Shown here one piece after another: positions 1-5,465 of a stretch of 11,842 bases of DNA. The stretch lies in contig JADLDF010000129.1 of the NCBI GenBank assembly GCA_020846815.1, positions 1 through 11,842 of the forward strand, read 5' to 3'. The translations under genes were made by a program, and so were the position numbers. Numbering within the stretch: the first letter of the stretch is position 1; the number at the start of each line of letters is the position of its first letter. The DNA comes from Gammaproteobacteria bacterium. GTDB taxonomy: Bacteria > Pseudomonadota > Gammaproteobacteria > Steroidobacterales > Steroidobacteraceae. The notes under the pieces were generated by a model. It ran no database searches. It was not told the origin of the DNA and saw only the letters and a list, made by a program, of their open reading frames with translations.

Positions 1-138
1 CGCCGTGCGCTCGACGGTGCGGCGTGGCAGCGCCTCTCGGCCTGCGTCGACAGCGTGCTGGCGGTGCCGGTGCCGACCATCGAAACTGTCGGTGGCGGTG
101 GCGTGCGCTGCATGCTCGCCGAGATCGGCTCGGGCTGA
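1..138 (+). CDS. C-terminal fragment of an arginine deiminase/amidinotransferase-superfamily hydrolase (CtlX-like)
   Basis: Only the last 45 residues are in the window; the 5' end lies off the left edge. The fragment contains PTIETVGGGGVRCMLAEI followed by the stop. A glycine run followed by [VS]RC close to the C-terminus is the nucleophile motif of the guanidino-group-modifying superfamily (arginine deiminase, dimethylargininase, CtlX citrulline hydrolase). The cysteine at fragment residue 37 would be the catalytic nucleophile. The wording of the motif is closest to what I remember for CtlX-type proteins, but substrate cannot be judged from a tail. It runs in the same direction as plsY, 219 bases upstream of it. 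Its last 28 bases are the first copy of a decayed tandem repeat that continues beyond the stop codon. Confidence 0.6.
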   Translation, partial: RRALDGAAWQRLSACVDSVLAVPVPTIETVGGGGVRCMLAEIGSG

Positions 139-300
139 AGCACGTCGTATGCACGGCCACAGCGAGCGCGAGCCCTATGCTCGCCGAGGTCGGCGCGGGC
201 CGAAACGATTCTGTGCACGGTCGCGGTGGGCGTGAGCGGCAGGCTCGTTGCCGTCGGCGCGGGCGGAAACGCCCGCCGTGCCCGGCAGCCGTGAAGGCGT
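111..300. repeat. Three decayed tandem copies (about 65-bp period) starting in the 3' end of the hydrolase gene
   Basis: Copy 1 starts at 111 (ATGCTCGCCGAGATCGGC), copy 2 at 176 (ATGCTCGCCGAGGTCGGC), and a weaker copy 3 near 243 (GCTCGTTGCCGTCGGCGCGG). A second anchor, TGCACGG, recurs at 150 and 214 and as TGCCCGG at 279, again 64-65 bases apart. Copy 1 overlaps the coding end; its stop codon TGA is CGA in copy 2. The extra copies lie in the gap before plsY and do not form a convincing ORF. The alignment was made by eye, so the outer limit is approximate. Confidence 0.6.
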
Positions 301-319
301 TGCCTGGCTTCGCCAGGCA
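301..319. repeat. Perfect 8-bp hairpin with TTC loop upstream of plsY
   Basis: TGCCTGGC, loop TTC, GCCAGGCA is a perfect stem. It sits 39 bases before the plsY start and 162 bases after the upstream stop. No T-run follows it, so it is not a canonical intrinsic terminator. It could act in the plsY leader, end upstream transcripts with the help of Rho, or be a REP-like element. Confidence 0.4.
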
Positions 320-357
320 GGCGCGGCCGCGCGCGACTCGTTAAGCTTGCGAGCACG

Positions 358-1035
358 ATGGACCTGCTCCTGCGCCTGCTCGGCGCCTATCTCCTCGGCT
401 CGATCAATGGTGCGCTCGTCGTCGGCCGGCTGGCCGGCGGCGTCGACATCCGCACCCAGGGCAGCGGCAATGCCGGCGGCACGAATGCGCTGCGCACCCA
501 GGGCGCGAAATTCGCGCTCGCCGTGATCGTCATCGACATCCTCAAGGGCTGGCTGGCGGCCGTCTGGCTCGGCACGCTGCCGCTGCCGGCGCTGGCGCCG
601 TCCGCGCCGGCGAGCGCAGCGGCGACGCTCGCCTGGTCGCCCGCGGCCTGCGCGTTCGCCGCGATCCTCGGCCACGTCTGGCCGGTGTTCCACGGCTTTC
701 GCGGTGGCAAGGGCGTCGCCACCCTGGTCGGCGCCGTCGCGGGCCTCGTGCCGGGCCAGCTCGCGGCGGTGCTCGGCGTCTGGCTGGTCATGATGCTGCT
801 GTTCGGCTTCGTGGGCCTCGCCTCGATCGTCGCCGTCGCGGCGCTGCCGGTGCTGGTGCTGCTGCGTCCGCCGTCCGGCGGTGCCGTGCTGCCGCTGGTG
901 GCCTTCGGCGTCGCCTGCGCAGTGCTCGTCGCCTGGACCCATCGCGGCAACCTGCGGCGCATGCGCGCCGGCACCGAGCCGCGCTCGCGACGCCTGTGGC
1001 TGCTCGGGCGGTTGCGCAGCGGAACGCGGACGTGA
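358..1035 (+). CDS. plsY: Glycerol-3-phosphate acyltransferase PlsY
   Basis: PlsY is an inner-membrane enzyme that transfers an acyl group from acyl-phosphate to glycerol-3-phosphate, the first committed step of phospholipid synthesis. The 225-residue protein shows the family motifs: LLGSINGAL (12-20), the glycine-rich phosphate motif GSGNAGGTNALR (35-46), DILKGWLA (60-67), and GHVWPVFHGFRGGKGVAT (105-122). Hydrophobic segments near 5-25, 50-75, 95-115, 125-150 and 155-195 fit a multi-pass membrane protein. It is slightly longer than the usual roughly 200 residues because of an Ala/Pro-rich loop (75-92) and a basic C-terminal tail. The ATG at 358 begins the conserved N-terminus; no strong Shine-Dalgarno is visible. 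The stop overlaps the GTG start of birA. Confidence 0.96.
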   Translation: MDLLLRLLGAYLLGSINGALVVGRLAGGVDIRTQGSGNAGGTNALRTQGAKFALAVIVIDILKGWLAAVWLGTLPLPALAPSAPASAAATLAWSPAACAFAAILGHVWPVFHGFRGGKGVATLVGAVAGLVPGQLAAVLGVWLVMMLLFGFVGLASIVAVAALPVLVLLRPPSGGAVLPLVAFGVACAVLVAWTHRGNLRRMRAGTEPRSRRLWLLGRLRSGTRT

Positions 1036-2075
1036 GCGGCGCGGAATCGGGCCTGGGCGACGACGGTACGTCGCCGGCCGCGCCGCCGGCGCAGCGCACG
1101 TTCGCGGCGCTGGCCGACGGCGAGCTGCATTCCGGCGAGTCTCTGGCCGCGGCCGCGGGCGTCACGCGCAGCGCCGTCTGGAAGTCGATCGAGGCGCTGC
1201 GCGAGCTCGGCCTGCGGATCGAGGCCGGCACCCATCGCGGCTACCGGCTCGCGCATCCGAGCGAAGCGCTGGATGCCGCGGCGATCCGCCGCACCGTCGA
1301 CCCGGCATTGCAGCCGGCGCTGCGCACGCTCGAAGTCGAGTGGACGCTGCCCTCGAGCAATGCCGCGCTGCTCGCGCGCACGCCGCCGCTGCCCGGCGCC
1401 TGCGACGTGCTGTTCGTCGAACACCAGACCGCGGGCCGCGGCCGCCGTGGCCGCAGCTGGCTCGCGCCGCTCGGTGGGAGCCTCGCACTGTCGCTGGCCG
1501 CGAGCTTCGACCCGCTGCCGCGCGATCTCGCCTCACTGTCGCTGGTCGTCGGCCTCTGCACGCTGCGTGCGCTGGCGCGCCGCGATGCCCGCGGCCTGCG
1601 GCTCAAGTGGCCGAACGATCTCGTCACCGCGGCCGGCAAGGTCGGTGGCATCCTCATCGAGCTGCGCGCCGAGGCGGGCGGGCCGGCCCAGGTCGTGATC
1701 GGAGTCGGGCTGAACCTGCGGCTCGACGCCGACGTGCAGGCCGCGGTCGCCGCGACCGGCACTTCGGCCGTGGACCTCGCCTCGACGGGCGTCGATCCTG
1801 CGGCGCGCAACGCCATCGCCGGCGCGCTTGTCGACGAATACCTGCGCGGCATCGCCCGCTTCAGCGCCGAGGGTTTCGCGCCGTTCGCCGCCGAATGGGC
1901 AGCGGCCGATGCGCTGCGCGACCTGCCGGTGCGCATCAGCGGCGCAGGCGCGGATCTCGCCGGCATCGCCCGCGGCATCGATGCCGCAGGTGCGCTGCGC
2001 CTCGAGCTTGCCGACGGACGGATCCTGCCCGTCGTCTCCGGCGAGGTTTCGGTGCGAGCGGCGGGCGCGGCATGA
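1032..2075 (+). CDS. birA: Bifunctional biotin-[acetyl-CoA-carboxylase] ligase / biotin operon repressor BirA
   Basis: BirA activates biotin as biotinyl-AMP, transfers it to the biotin carrier protein of acetyl-CoA carboxylase, and can repress biotin synthesis genes. From the GTG at 1032 the protein has 347 residues. An N-terminal winged helix-turn-helix lies at about 24-75 (GVTRSAVWKSIEALRELG, then GYRL). The catalytic core carries GRGRRGRSW (135-143), KWPNDL (192-197), KVGGILIE (203-210) and GVGLN (224-228). A C-terminal SH3-like domain ends in SGEVSVR. The HTH suggests it keeps the repressor function, unlike single-domain ligases. GTG 1032 is preferred because it overlaps the plsY stop as GTGA; an in-frame GTG at 996 would add 12 residues inside plsY. 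The stop overlaps the coaX start as ATGA. Confidence 0.95.
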   Translation: MSGAESGLGDDGTSPAAPPAQRTFAALADGELHSGESLAAAAGVTRSAVWKSIEALRELGLRIEAGTHRGYRLAHPSEALDAAAIRRTVDPALQPALRTLEVEWTLPSSNAALLARTPPLPGACDVLFVEHQTAGRGRRGRSWLAPLGGSLALSLAASFDPLPRDLASLSLVVGLCTLRALARRDARGLRLKWPNDLVTAAGKVGGILIELRAEAGGPAQVVIGVGLNLRLDADVQAAVAATGTSAVDLASTGVDPAARNAIAGALVDEYLRGIARFSAEGFAPFAAEWAAADALRDLPVRISGAGADLAGIARGIDAAGALRLELADGRILPVVSGEVSVRAAGAA

Positions 2076-2845
2076 GCACGCGTCTGCTCATCGACGTCGG
2101 CAACACGCGCATCAAGTGGGTGCGGCTGCGCGGCGGGCGGCTCGGGCGCATGCAGGCCGCGGTGCACGACGGCTGGCGTGCCGCCGACTACCGGCGTGCG
2201 CTCGGGACTGCGCTGCGCGGCGTCGCGGCCGTCGACGTCGTCAGCGTCGCCGGCGAGCGCGCCGATCGTGAGCTGACGCGGGCGATCGTCGCGCACTGTG
2301 GCCTCGCGCCGCGCTTCGTCGCCACGACGCGCAGCGCCGCCGGCGTCGCCAACGGCTATCGCGAGGTCTGGCGGCTCGGCGTCGACCGCTGGGTCGCCGC
2401 GATCGGTGGCTGGCATGCGTCGGCGCGCCGCGGCCGCCCGGTCTGCGTCGTCGACGTCGGCACCGCGACCACGATCGATCTGGTCGATGCGCACGGCCGG
2501 CACCGGGGCGGCGCGATCGTCCCGGGCCCGGCGCTGATGGTGTCGAGCCTGTTGCACGGCACACGCGGCATCCAGCGCCGCGCGGCCGGCGCCGATGCCG
2601 CCGTGCCGCGCACGCCGTTCGCGCGCTCGACCCGTGCGGCGCTGGAGGCGGGCGCGCACCACGCCGTGGCCGCGCTGGTCGATCGCGCCGCCGCCGCGGC
2701 GCGCCGGCTCACCGGCCGCAGGCCGCTGCTGTTGCTGACCGGTGGCGCCGCACCGGCCGTCGCGCGCCACGTGGCGAGCCCGCATTCCGTAGTTCCCGAC
2801 CTGGTCCTGCGCGGTCTCGCCGCACTGGCCGATCCACTGCCCTAG
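2072..2845 (+). CDS. coaX: Type III pantothenate kinase CoaX
   Basis: CoaX phosphorylates pantothenate using ATP, the first step of coenzyme A synthesis, in the cytosol. The 257-residue length is normal for the type III (CoaX) family of the ASKHA fold. Visible motifs are the phosphate loop DVGNTRIKW (8-16), GVDRW (103-107), DVGTATTID (128-136), GGAIVPG (146-152) and TGG (223-225). The ATG at 2072 overlaps the birA TGA in an ATGA, implying translational coupling. Pairing with birA is common in gammaproteobacteria, where either coaX or the unrelated coaA follows birA. Its TAG stop lies inside the TAGAAT box placed just before the next gene. Confidence 0.95.
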   Translation: MSTRLLIDVGNTRIKWVRLRGGRLGRMQAAVHDGWRAADYRRALGTALRGVAAVDVVSVAGERADRELTRAIVAHCGLAPRFVATTRSAAGVANGYREVWRLGVDRWVAAIGGWHASARRGRPVCVVDVGTATTIDLVDAHGRHRGGAIVPGPALMVSSLLHGTRGIQRRAAGADAAVPRTPFARSTRAALEAGAHHAVAALVDRAAAAARRLTGRRPLLLLTGGAAPAVARHVASPHSVVPDLVLRGLAALADPLP

Positions 2846-2848
2846 AAT
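2843..2848 (+). promoter_or_regulatory. Candidate -10 box (TAGAAT) for the SPOR-domain gene
   Basis: TAGAAT matches the sigma-70 -10 consensus at five of six positions. It is formed by the coaX stop codon plus the next three bases. Only eight bases separate it from the ATG at 2857, so a transcript starting here would be leaderless or nearly so. No good -35 box is visible 16-18 bases upstream. The same box occurs before the tRNA gene at 3712. Confidence 0.35.
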
Positions 2849-2856
2849 CGCCGCCC

Positions 2857-3714
2857 ATGCGCATCGCATTCCTCGGGCTCCTGCTCGCCAATCTGGTTGC
2901 TTTCGGCTGGTCGCAGTGGCTCGCACCCAGCCCGGCATCCTCCCCACCTGCCGCCAGGCCGTCGGGTCCCGGCCCGGCCCGCATCCTGCTGGCGAACGAG
3001 CGGCCGGCAGCTTCGCCCGCGGTCGTGACGACACCCGACGTGACTGACATCACCGCCACGACTACGGCGTCAGCCACGACCAAGGTTGCTGCTGCGACCC
3101 ACGTCGTGGCGGCCAGCGTCGCTGCGGCCGGCTCCGCCGGCGTCGCGGGTACTGCGCCAGCCAGTCTGTCTGCCGCGCCGACCGCCGCAGGTCTCGCGAT
3201 TGCGGTCCTGGCGACGCCGTCGGCGGCTGTCGCCCGCCGCTGCGCTTCGATGGGGCCGTTCAGCGACGCCGAGGGGCTCGCGCAGGCCACGGCGATGCTG
3301 CAGCAGGACGGCTATGCGCCGCGGCAGCGCGCTGCGAACGGCGCCGTGGTCGACAGCTACATGGTCGTGATCCGCCGGCTCCGGAACGAGGCCGACCAGG
3401 CGCGCGTCGTCGCCCGCCTGAATCGCGGCGGGCTCGACGACGCCTTCGCGATCCCGAAGCTCGACGACGGCCACGCGGTTTCGGTCGGCCTGTTCAGCCA
3501 GGCACGACGCGCCGAGCGCCGCGCGCTGGCCGTCGGCAAGATGGGCTTCAAGGCCGAGATCGTCGAGCGCACGCGACCGGACAAGGTCTACTGGCTCGAC
3601 TTCGATCTCAAGACGCCGGCCGCGGGCAGCGCCGACCCGTTCGCGGCCGGCAGTGCCGATGCCGCGCAGAAGTGGCAGGTCGTGGCGTGTCCGGCCCCCG
3701 CAGCCCTCGGCTAG
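2857..3714 (+). CDS. SPOR-domain envelope protein
   Basis: The 285-residue protein starts with a short N-terminal hydrophobic anchor (about 1-18, MRIAFLGLLLANLVAFGW). A long low-complexity Ala/Thr/Pro/Ser linker (about 22-125) follows, then a folded C-terminal part with SPOR-like features (about 127-240). That part includes RRCASMGPF, a strand VVDSYMVVI (164-172), and VSVGLFSQARRAERRA (208-223) as the second half of the repeat. SPOR domains bind denuded glycan strands at the division septum, so a periplasmic, membrane-tethered role in envelope or division is inferred. A SPOR gene after coaX and before a tRNA gene is a recurring gammaproteobacterial arrangement. The C-terminus has a short internal repeat (AAGSADPFAAGSADAA). 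No Shine-Dalgarno precedes the ATG. Confidence 0.8.
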   Translation: MRIAFLGLLLANLVAFGWSQWLAPSPASSPPAARPSGPGPARILLANERPAASPAVVTTPDVTDITATTTASATTKVAAATHVVAASVAAAGSAGVAGTAPASLSAAPTAAGLAIAVLATPSAAVARRCASMGPFSDAEGLAQATAMLQQDGYAPRQRAANGAVVDSYMVVIRRLRNEADQARVVARLNRGGLDDAFAIPKLDDGHAVSVGLFSQARRAERRALAVGKMGFKAEIVERTRPDKVYWLDFDLKTPAAGSADPFAAGSADAAQKWQVVACPAPAALG

Positions 3715-3717
3715 AAT
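3712..3717 (+). promoter_or_regulatory. Candidate -10 box (TAGAAT) for tRNA-Thr
   Basis: TAGAAT lies 13 bases before the first base of the mature tRNA, a reasonable position for a tRNA promoter -10 element. As at 2843, the stop codon of the preceding gene is the TAG of the box. No convincing -35 element is visible at 16-18 bases. Readthrough from the SPOR gene is an alternative. Confidence 0.4.
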
Positions 3718-3730
3718 CCGCGTCAGGCTC

Positions 3731-3805
3731 GCCGGGTTAGCACAGCGGTAGTGCAGCGGTTTTGTAAACCGTTGGTCGGGGGTTCGAGTCCCTCACCCGG
3801 CACCA
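3731..3805 (+). tRNA. tRNA-Thr (anticodon TGT), CCA encoded
   Basis: The acceptor stem GCCGGGT (3731-3737) pairs with ACCCGGC (3795-3801), followed by discriminator A and an encoded CCA (3803-3805). The anticodon stem GCGGT/ACCGT (one G-T wobble) encloses the loop TTTGTAA, with anticodon TGT at 3763-3765, reading ACN-family threonine codons. The T arm has GGGGG, loop TTCGAGT and CCCTC. In E. coli the tRNA-Thr(TGT) gene thrU also lies just downstream of birA-coaA, so position supports the identity. Confidence 0.95.
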
Positions 3806-3813
3806 TCCAGAGC

Positions 3814-3846
3814 CATCCTAAGGCCTGACACATCCAAGGCCTGAAA
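3814..3846. repeat. Short tandem repeat just downstream of the tRNA
   Basis: CATCCTAAGGCCTGACA (3814-3830) is followed at once by CATCCAAGGCCTGAAA (3831-3846), differing by one deleted base and one substitution. CCATCC also occurs twice just before (3803-3808 and 3813-3818). The rest of the gap up to the PilZ stop at 3921 shows no clear terminator with a T-run and no ORF I would defend. Confidence 0.5.
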
Positions 3847-3920
3847 GACAAAGAAGGCTCAGCTACCCGCCGGCTCTCTGGAAGACAGGGACGCGCGCCT
3901 GGTGGAGCGCGGCCGGAGCC

Positions 3921-4238
3921 TCAGCGATGGCCTTGGGAATACGCGTCCATCATCAGCCCGGTGCCGCCGCGCGACACGTGGGCGACGATCGCGGTGCGTC
4001 GGTGGATCTTGGTGATGGTGCCGAGGTTGATCGCGAACGACAGTTCGACCTGCTGGCCCTTGCGCAGCCCGAGATTCGCGGTCTGGATGAAGACGCCGGT
4101 GGCGCTGAGGTTGACGGCGCGGCAGAGCTTCTTACGCCCGCCGGGGATGGTGATGTACACGGTGGTGCGCGCGCGATGACGCGTGTGCAGGCGACGCTCC
4201 ACGTGCAGGGCCTCGTTCGACGGCGTGTTCTTGTTCAT
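3921..4238 (-). CDS. Small PilZ-domain protein
   Basis: The 105-residue protein is essentially one PilZ domain, which in many members binds cyclic di-GMP. The arginine motif is present as RRLHTRHRAR (15-24, with RxxxR spacing) and the second motif as NLSATG (43-48), matching [D/N]xSxxG. The later strands (VELSF, AIVAHVSRGGTGLMM) fit the beta-barrel. Both ligand motifs are intact, so cyclic di-GMP binding is plausible but not proven. The ATG at 4238 has a strong purine-rich ribosome site, AAGGGGGAG, immediately upstream. It is transcribed away from the tRNA and lies 62 bases downstream of the nuclease-family gene on the same strand, but probably has its own promoter. Single-domain PilZ proteins often act on pili or flagella; two pilin genes lie about 2 kb away. 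Confidence 0.88.
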   Translation of the reverse strand: MNKNTPSNEALHVERRLHTRHRARTTVYITIPGGRKKLCRAVNLSATGVFIQTANLGLRKGQQVELSFAINLGTITKIHRRTAIVAHVSRGGTGLMMDAYSQGHR

Positions 4239-4260
4239 CGACTCCCCCTTGGGCGAATCG

Positions 4261-4288
4261 ATTATGCCGTGCCTCGCGTGGCCGTCAC
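4261..4288 (-). promoter_or_regulatory. Candidate sigma-70 promoter of the PilZ gene
   Basis: On the minus strand the -35-like box GTGACG (4288-4283) and the -10 box CATAAT (4266-4261, five of six matches) are 16 bases apart. They end 22 bases before the PilZ start codon, leaving room for the AAGGGGGAG ribosome site. The boxes lie entirely in the 62-bp gap after the upstream gene. Confidence 0.45.
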
Positions 4289-4300
4289 CGGAGAGTCAAC

Positions 4301-5305
4301 TTAATCAGTGTCGGACTGTGGCAGCGCGAGATCCACGGCCACCGGGCAATGATCCGTCAACTTGTGACGCAGCGCCTCGCGCGGCTCGAAGGTGATGCGA
4401 CGGAACGAGCCCGGCACGCGTCTTGCCGCGAGCGTGCGCGACAGCAGGATGTGGTCGATGTAGCCGTTGAAGTTCTGGCCGGGGTGGCAGTTCACGAAGC
4501 GCCCGCTCTCGGCGGCGTTCACGAGATCCGCCTCGGGCGGGTCGCCGTCGTCGATCTCGGCCCAGAGGCTGCGCGGCTCGCCGGCCGCGTTGCGGGCCGG
4601 CCCCGGATCGCGCAGCAGCTCGCGGTTGAAGTCGCCGAGCACCGCGAACGGACGCCCGGCCGCGGCCTGGGCGTCGACCCAGCCCTCGAGGGCCGGCAGC
4701 TGACGCGCCAGGACCGCGCACTGCTCGCGGGGTGAATCGAGCGTGCGGCGGCCGCAGCCCGACTTGAGGTGCACGGCCAGCAGGCGGATCTCGCGCGCCG
4801 TGCCCGGGAAGAGCACGAGCTCGGCGCCGCGGCGCACCCGGCCCTGCAGTGCGAGCCCGGTGAGATCCGGGCCGCAGCGAAAGGGCAGGCCTTCGCGCAC
4901 GGCGAAACCGAGGTTCTGCACGCCCGGGGCGCCGGTGAAGCAGAAGCGGTGGCGCGGGAACACGCGGCGCGCGGCCGCGGGCCCGTCGACCTCCTGCATC
5001 GCGACGACGTCGGCATCGAGCTCGCGCGCGTAGCGGGCGAGGGCCTCGAAGTCCGCCGTGGAGCGCTCGAGCTTCGCGGCGACGTCGCAGGGAATGCTGC
5101 GCCGGCGGCTGCCGGGCGACGCGCCCTGGGGCACGCAGCTGCGCTTCAGTGCGAGGAAGCTCTCGGGGGCGACCAGCCATTCGAGGTTCCAGGTGGCGAG
5201 GCGCAGCGTGGCCGGGGCGCGCACGCCGGATTCCGCACCAGGGCCCGGGGATGCGTGGCAGCTCGCGGCGAGCAGGGCGGCCAGACAGGCGAAAGCCAGT
5301 TTCAT
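4301..5305 (-). CDS. Exported endonuclease/exonuclease/phosphatase-family enzyme
   Basis: The 334-residue protein has the conserved residues of the EEP (DNase I/exonuclease III-like) fold: ATWNLEW with N40, MQEVDG with E105 (metal ligand), VHLKSGC with H179, GDFNREL with D225 and N227, GYIDHI with D284, and TDHCPVAVDL with D318 and H319. The N-terminus (about 1-15) is a signal sequence. LLAASC could be a lipobox with C16 lipidated, although Ala at -3 is less usual; cleavage by signal peptidase I is the alternative. Many further cysteines (57, 73, 122, 144, 184, 196, 273, 320) suit an oxidising periplasm. Substrate is unknown: extracellular DNA, phospholipid head groups and phosphodiesters are all handled by this superfamily. 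No Shine-Dalgarno precedes the ATG. Confidence 0.85.
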   Translation of the reverse strand: MKLAFACLAALLAASCHASPGPGAESGVRAPATLRLATWNLEWLVAPESFLALKRSCVPQGASPGSRRRSIPCDVAAKLERSTADFEALARYARELDADVVAMQEVDGPAAARRVFPRHRFCFTGAPGVQNLGFAVREGLPFRCGPDLTGLALQGRVRRGAELVLFPGTAREIRLLAVHLKSGCGRRTLDSPREQCAVLARQLPALEGWVDAQAAAGRPFAVLGDFNRELLRDPGPARNAAGEPRSLWAEIDDGDPPEADLVNAAESGRFVNCHPGQNFNGYIDHILLSRTLAARRVPGSFRRITFEPREALRHKLTDHCPVAVDLALPQSDTD

Positions 5306-5311
5306 GGCGGC

Positions 5312-5340
5312 ATTGTCCCGGTCGTTTCACGGGCCGGCAA
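5312..5340 (-). promoter_or_regulatory. Weak candidate promoter of the EEP-family gene
   Basis: On the minus strand TTGCCG (5340-5335) and GACAAT (5317-5312) are spaced by 17 bases, each matching four of six consensus positions. The -10 ends six bases before the ATG, so the mRNA would be leaderless. This agrees with the absence of a ribosome site. In DNA this GC-rich such boxes can occur by chance. Confidence 0.25.
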
Positions 5341-5395
5341 TCGCCTCATGCCGCGCGTACGCCCGGATTCTCCCGCGTGATTAAATAGGTTGATC

Positions 5396-5444
5396 AAATG
5401 GATCGGATTTATTTTCTCGGAGAGAAAATAAATCCGATCCATTT
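5396..5444. repeat. Perfect 23-bp inverted repeat with 3-nt loop in the divergent intergenic region
   Basis: The left arm 5396-5418 (begins AAATGGATCGGATTT) is the exact reverse complement of the right arm 5422-5444 (ends AAATCCGATCCATTT), with loop GGA at 5419-5421. I checked all 23 pairs. GC content of each arm is about 30% (7 of 23), against roughly 70% in the surroundings. A smaller palindrome, TTGATCAA, touches its left edge at 5390-5397. The element ends 21 bases before the racemase-like ATG, leaving the ribosome site GAGGAAA outside the stem. It may be an operator for the divergent genes, an mRNA leader hairpin, or the trace of a small mobile palindrome. Confidence 0.95.
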
Positions 5445-5465
5445 CAAATCCACGAGGAAACGCTC

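Noticed and set aside
175..942. Long minus-strand reading frame opposite plsY
   Set aside because: It is an antisense shadow in high-GC DNA: the product is a low-complexity Arg/Asp/Gln/His mixture and plsY on the other strand has all family motifs.
881..2071. In-frame 5' extension of coaX through birA
   Set aside because: The extension is Arg-rich out-of-frame translation of birA. The conserved CoaX N-terminus begins at the ATG at 2072, which overlaps the birA stop.
1241..3034. Very long minus-strand reading frame opposite birA and coaX
   Set aside because: Composition is Arg/Ala/Pro-rich without domains, and it covers two well-supported genes. GC-rich codon bias makes long antisense frames common.
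3806..3881. Attachment site or long stem downstream of the tRNA (TCCAGAGCC at 3806 and GGCTCTCTGGA at 3872)
   Set aside because: The arms are interrupted by a two-base insertion and separated by nearly 60 bases. No integrase or second copy of the tRNA end is present in the window.
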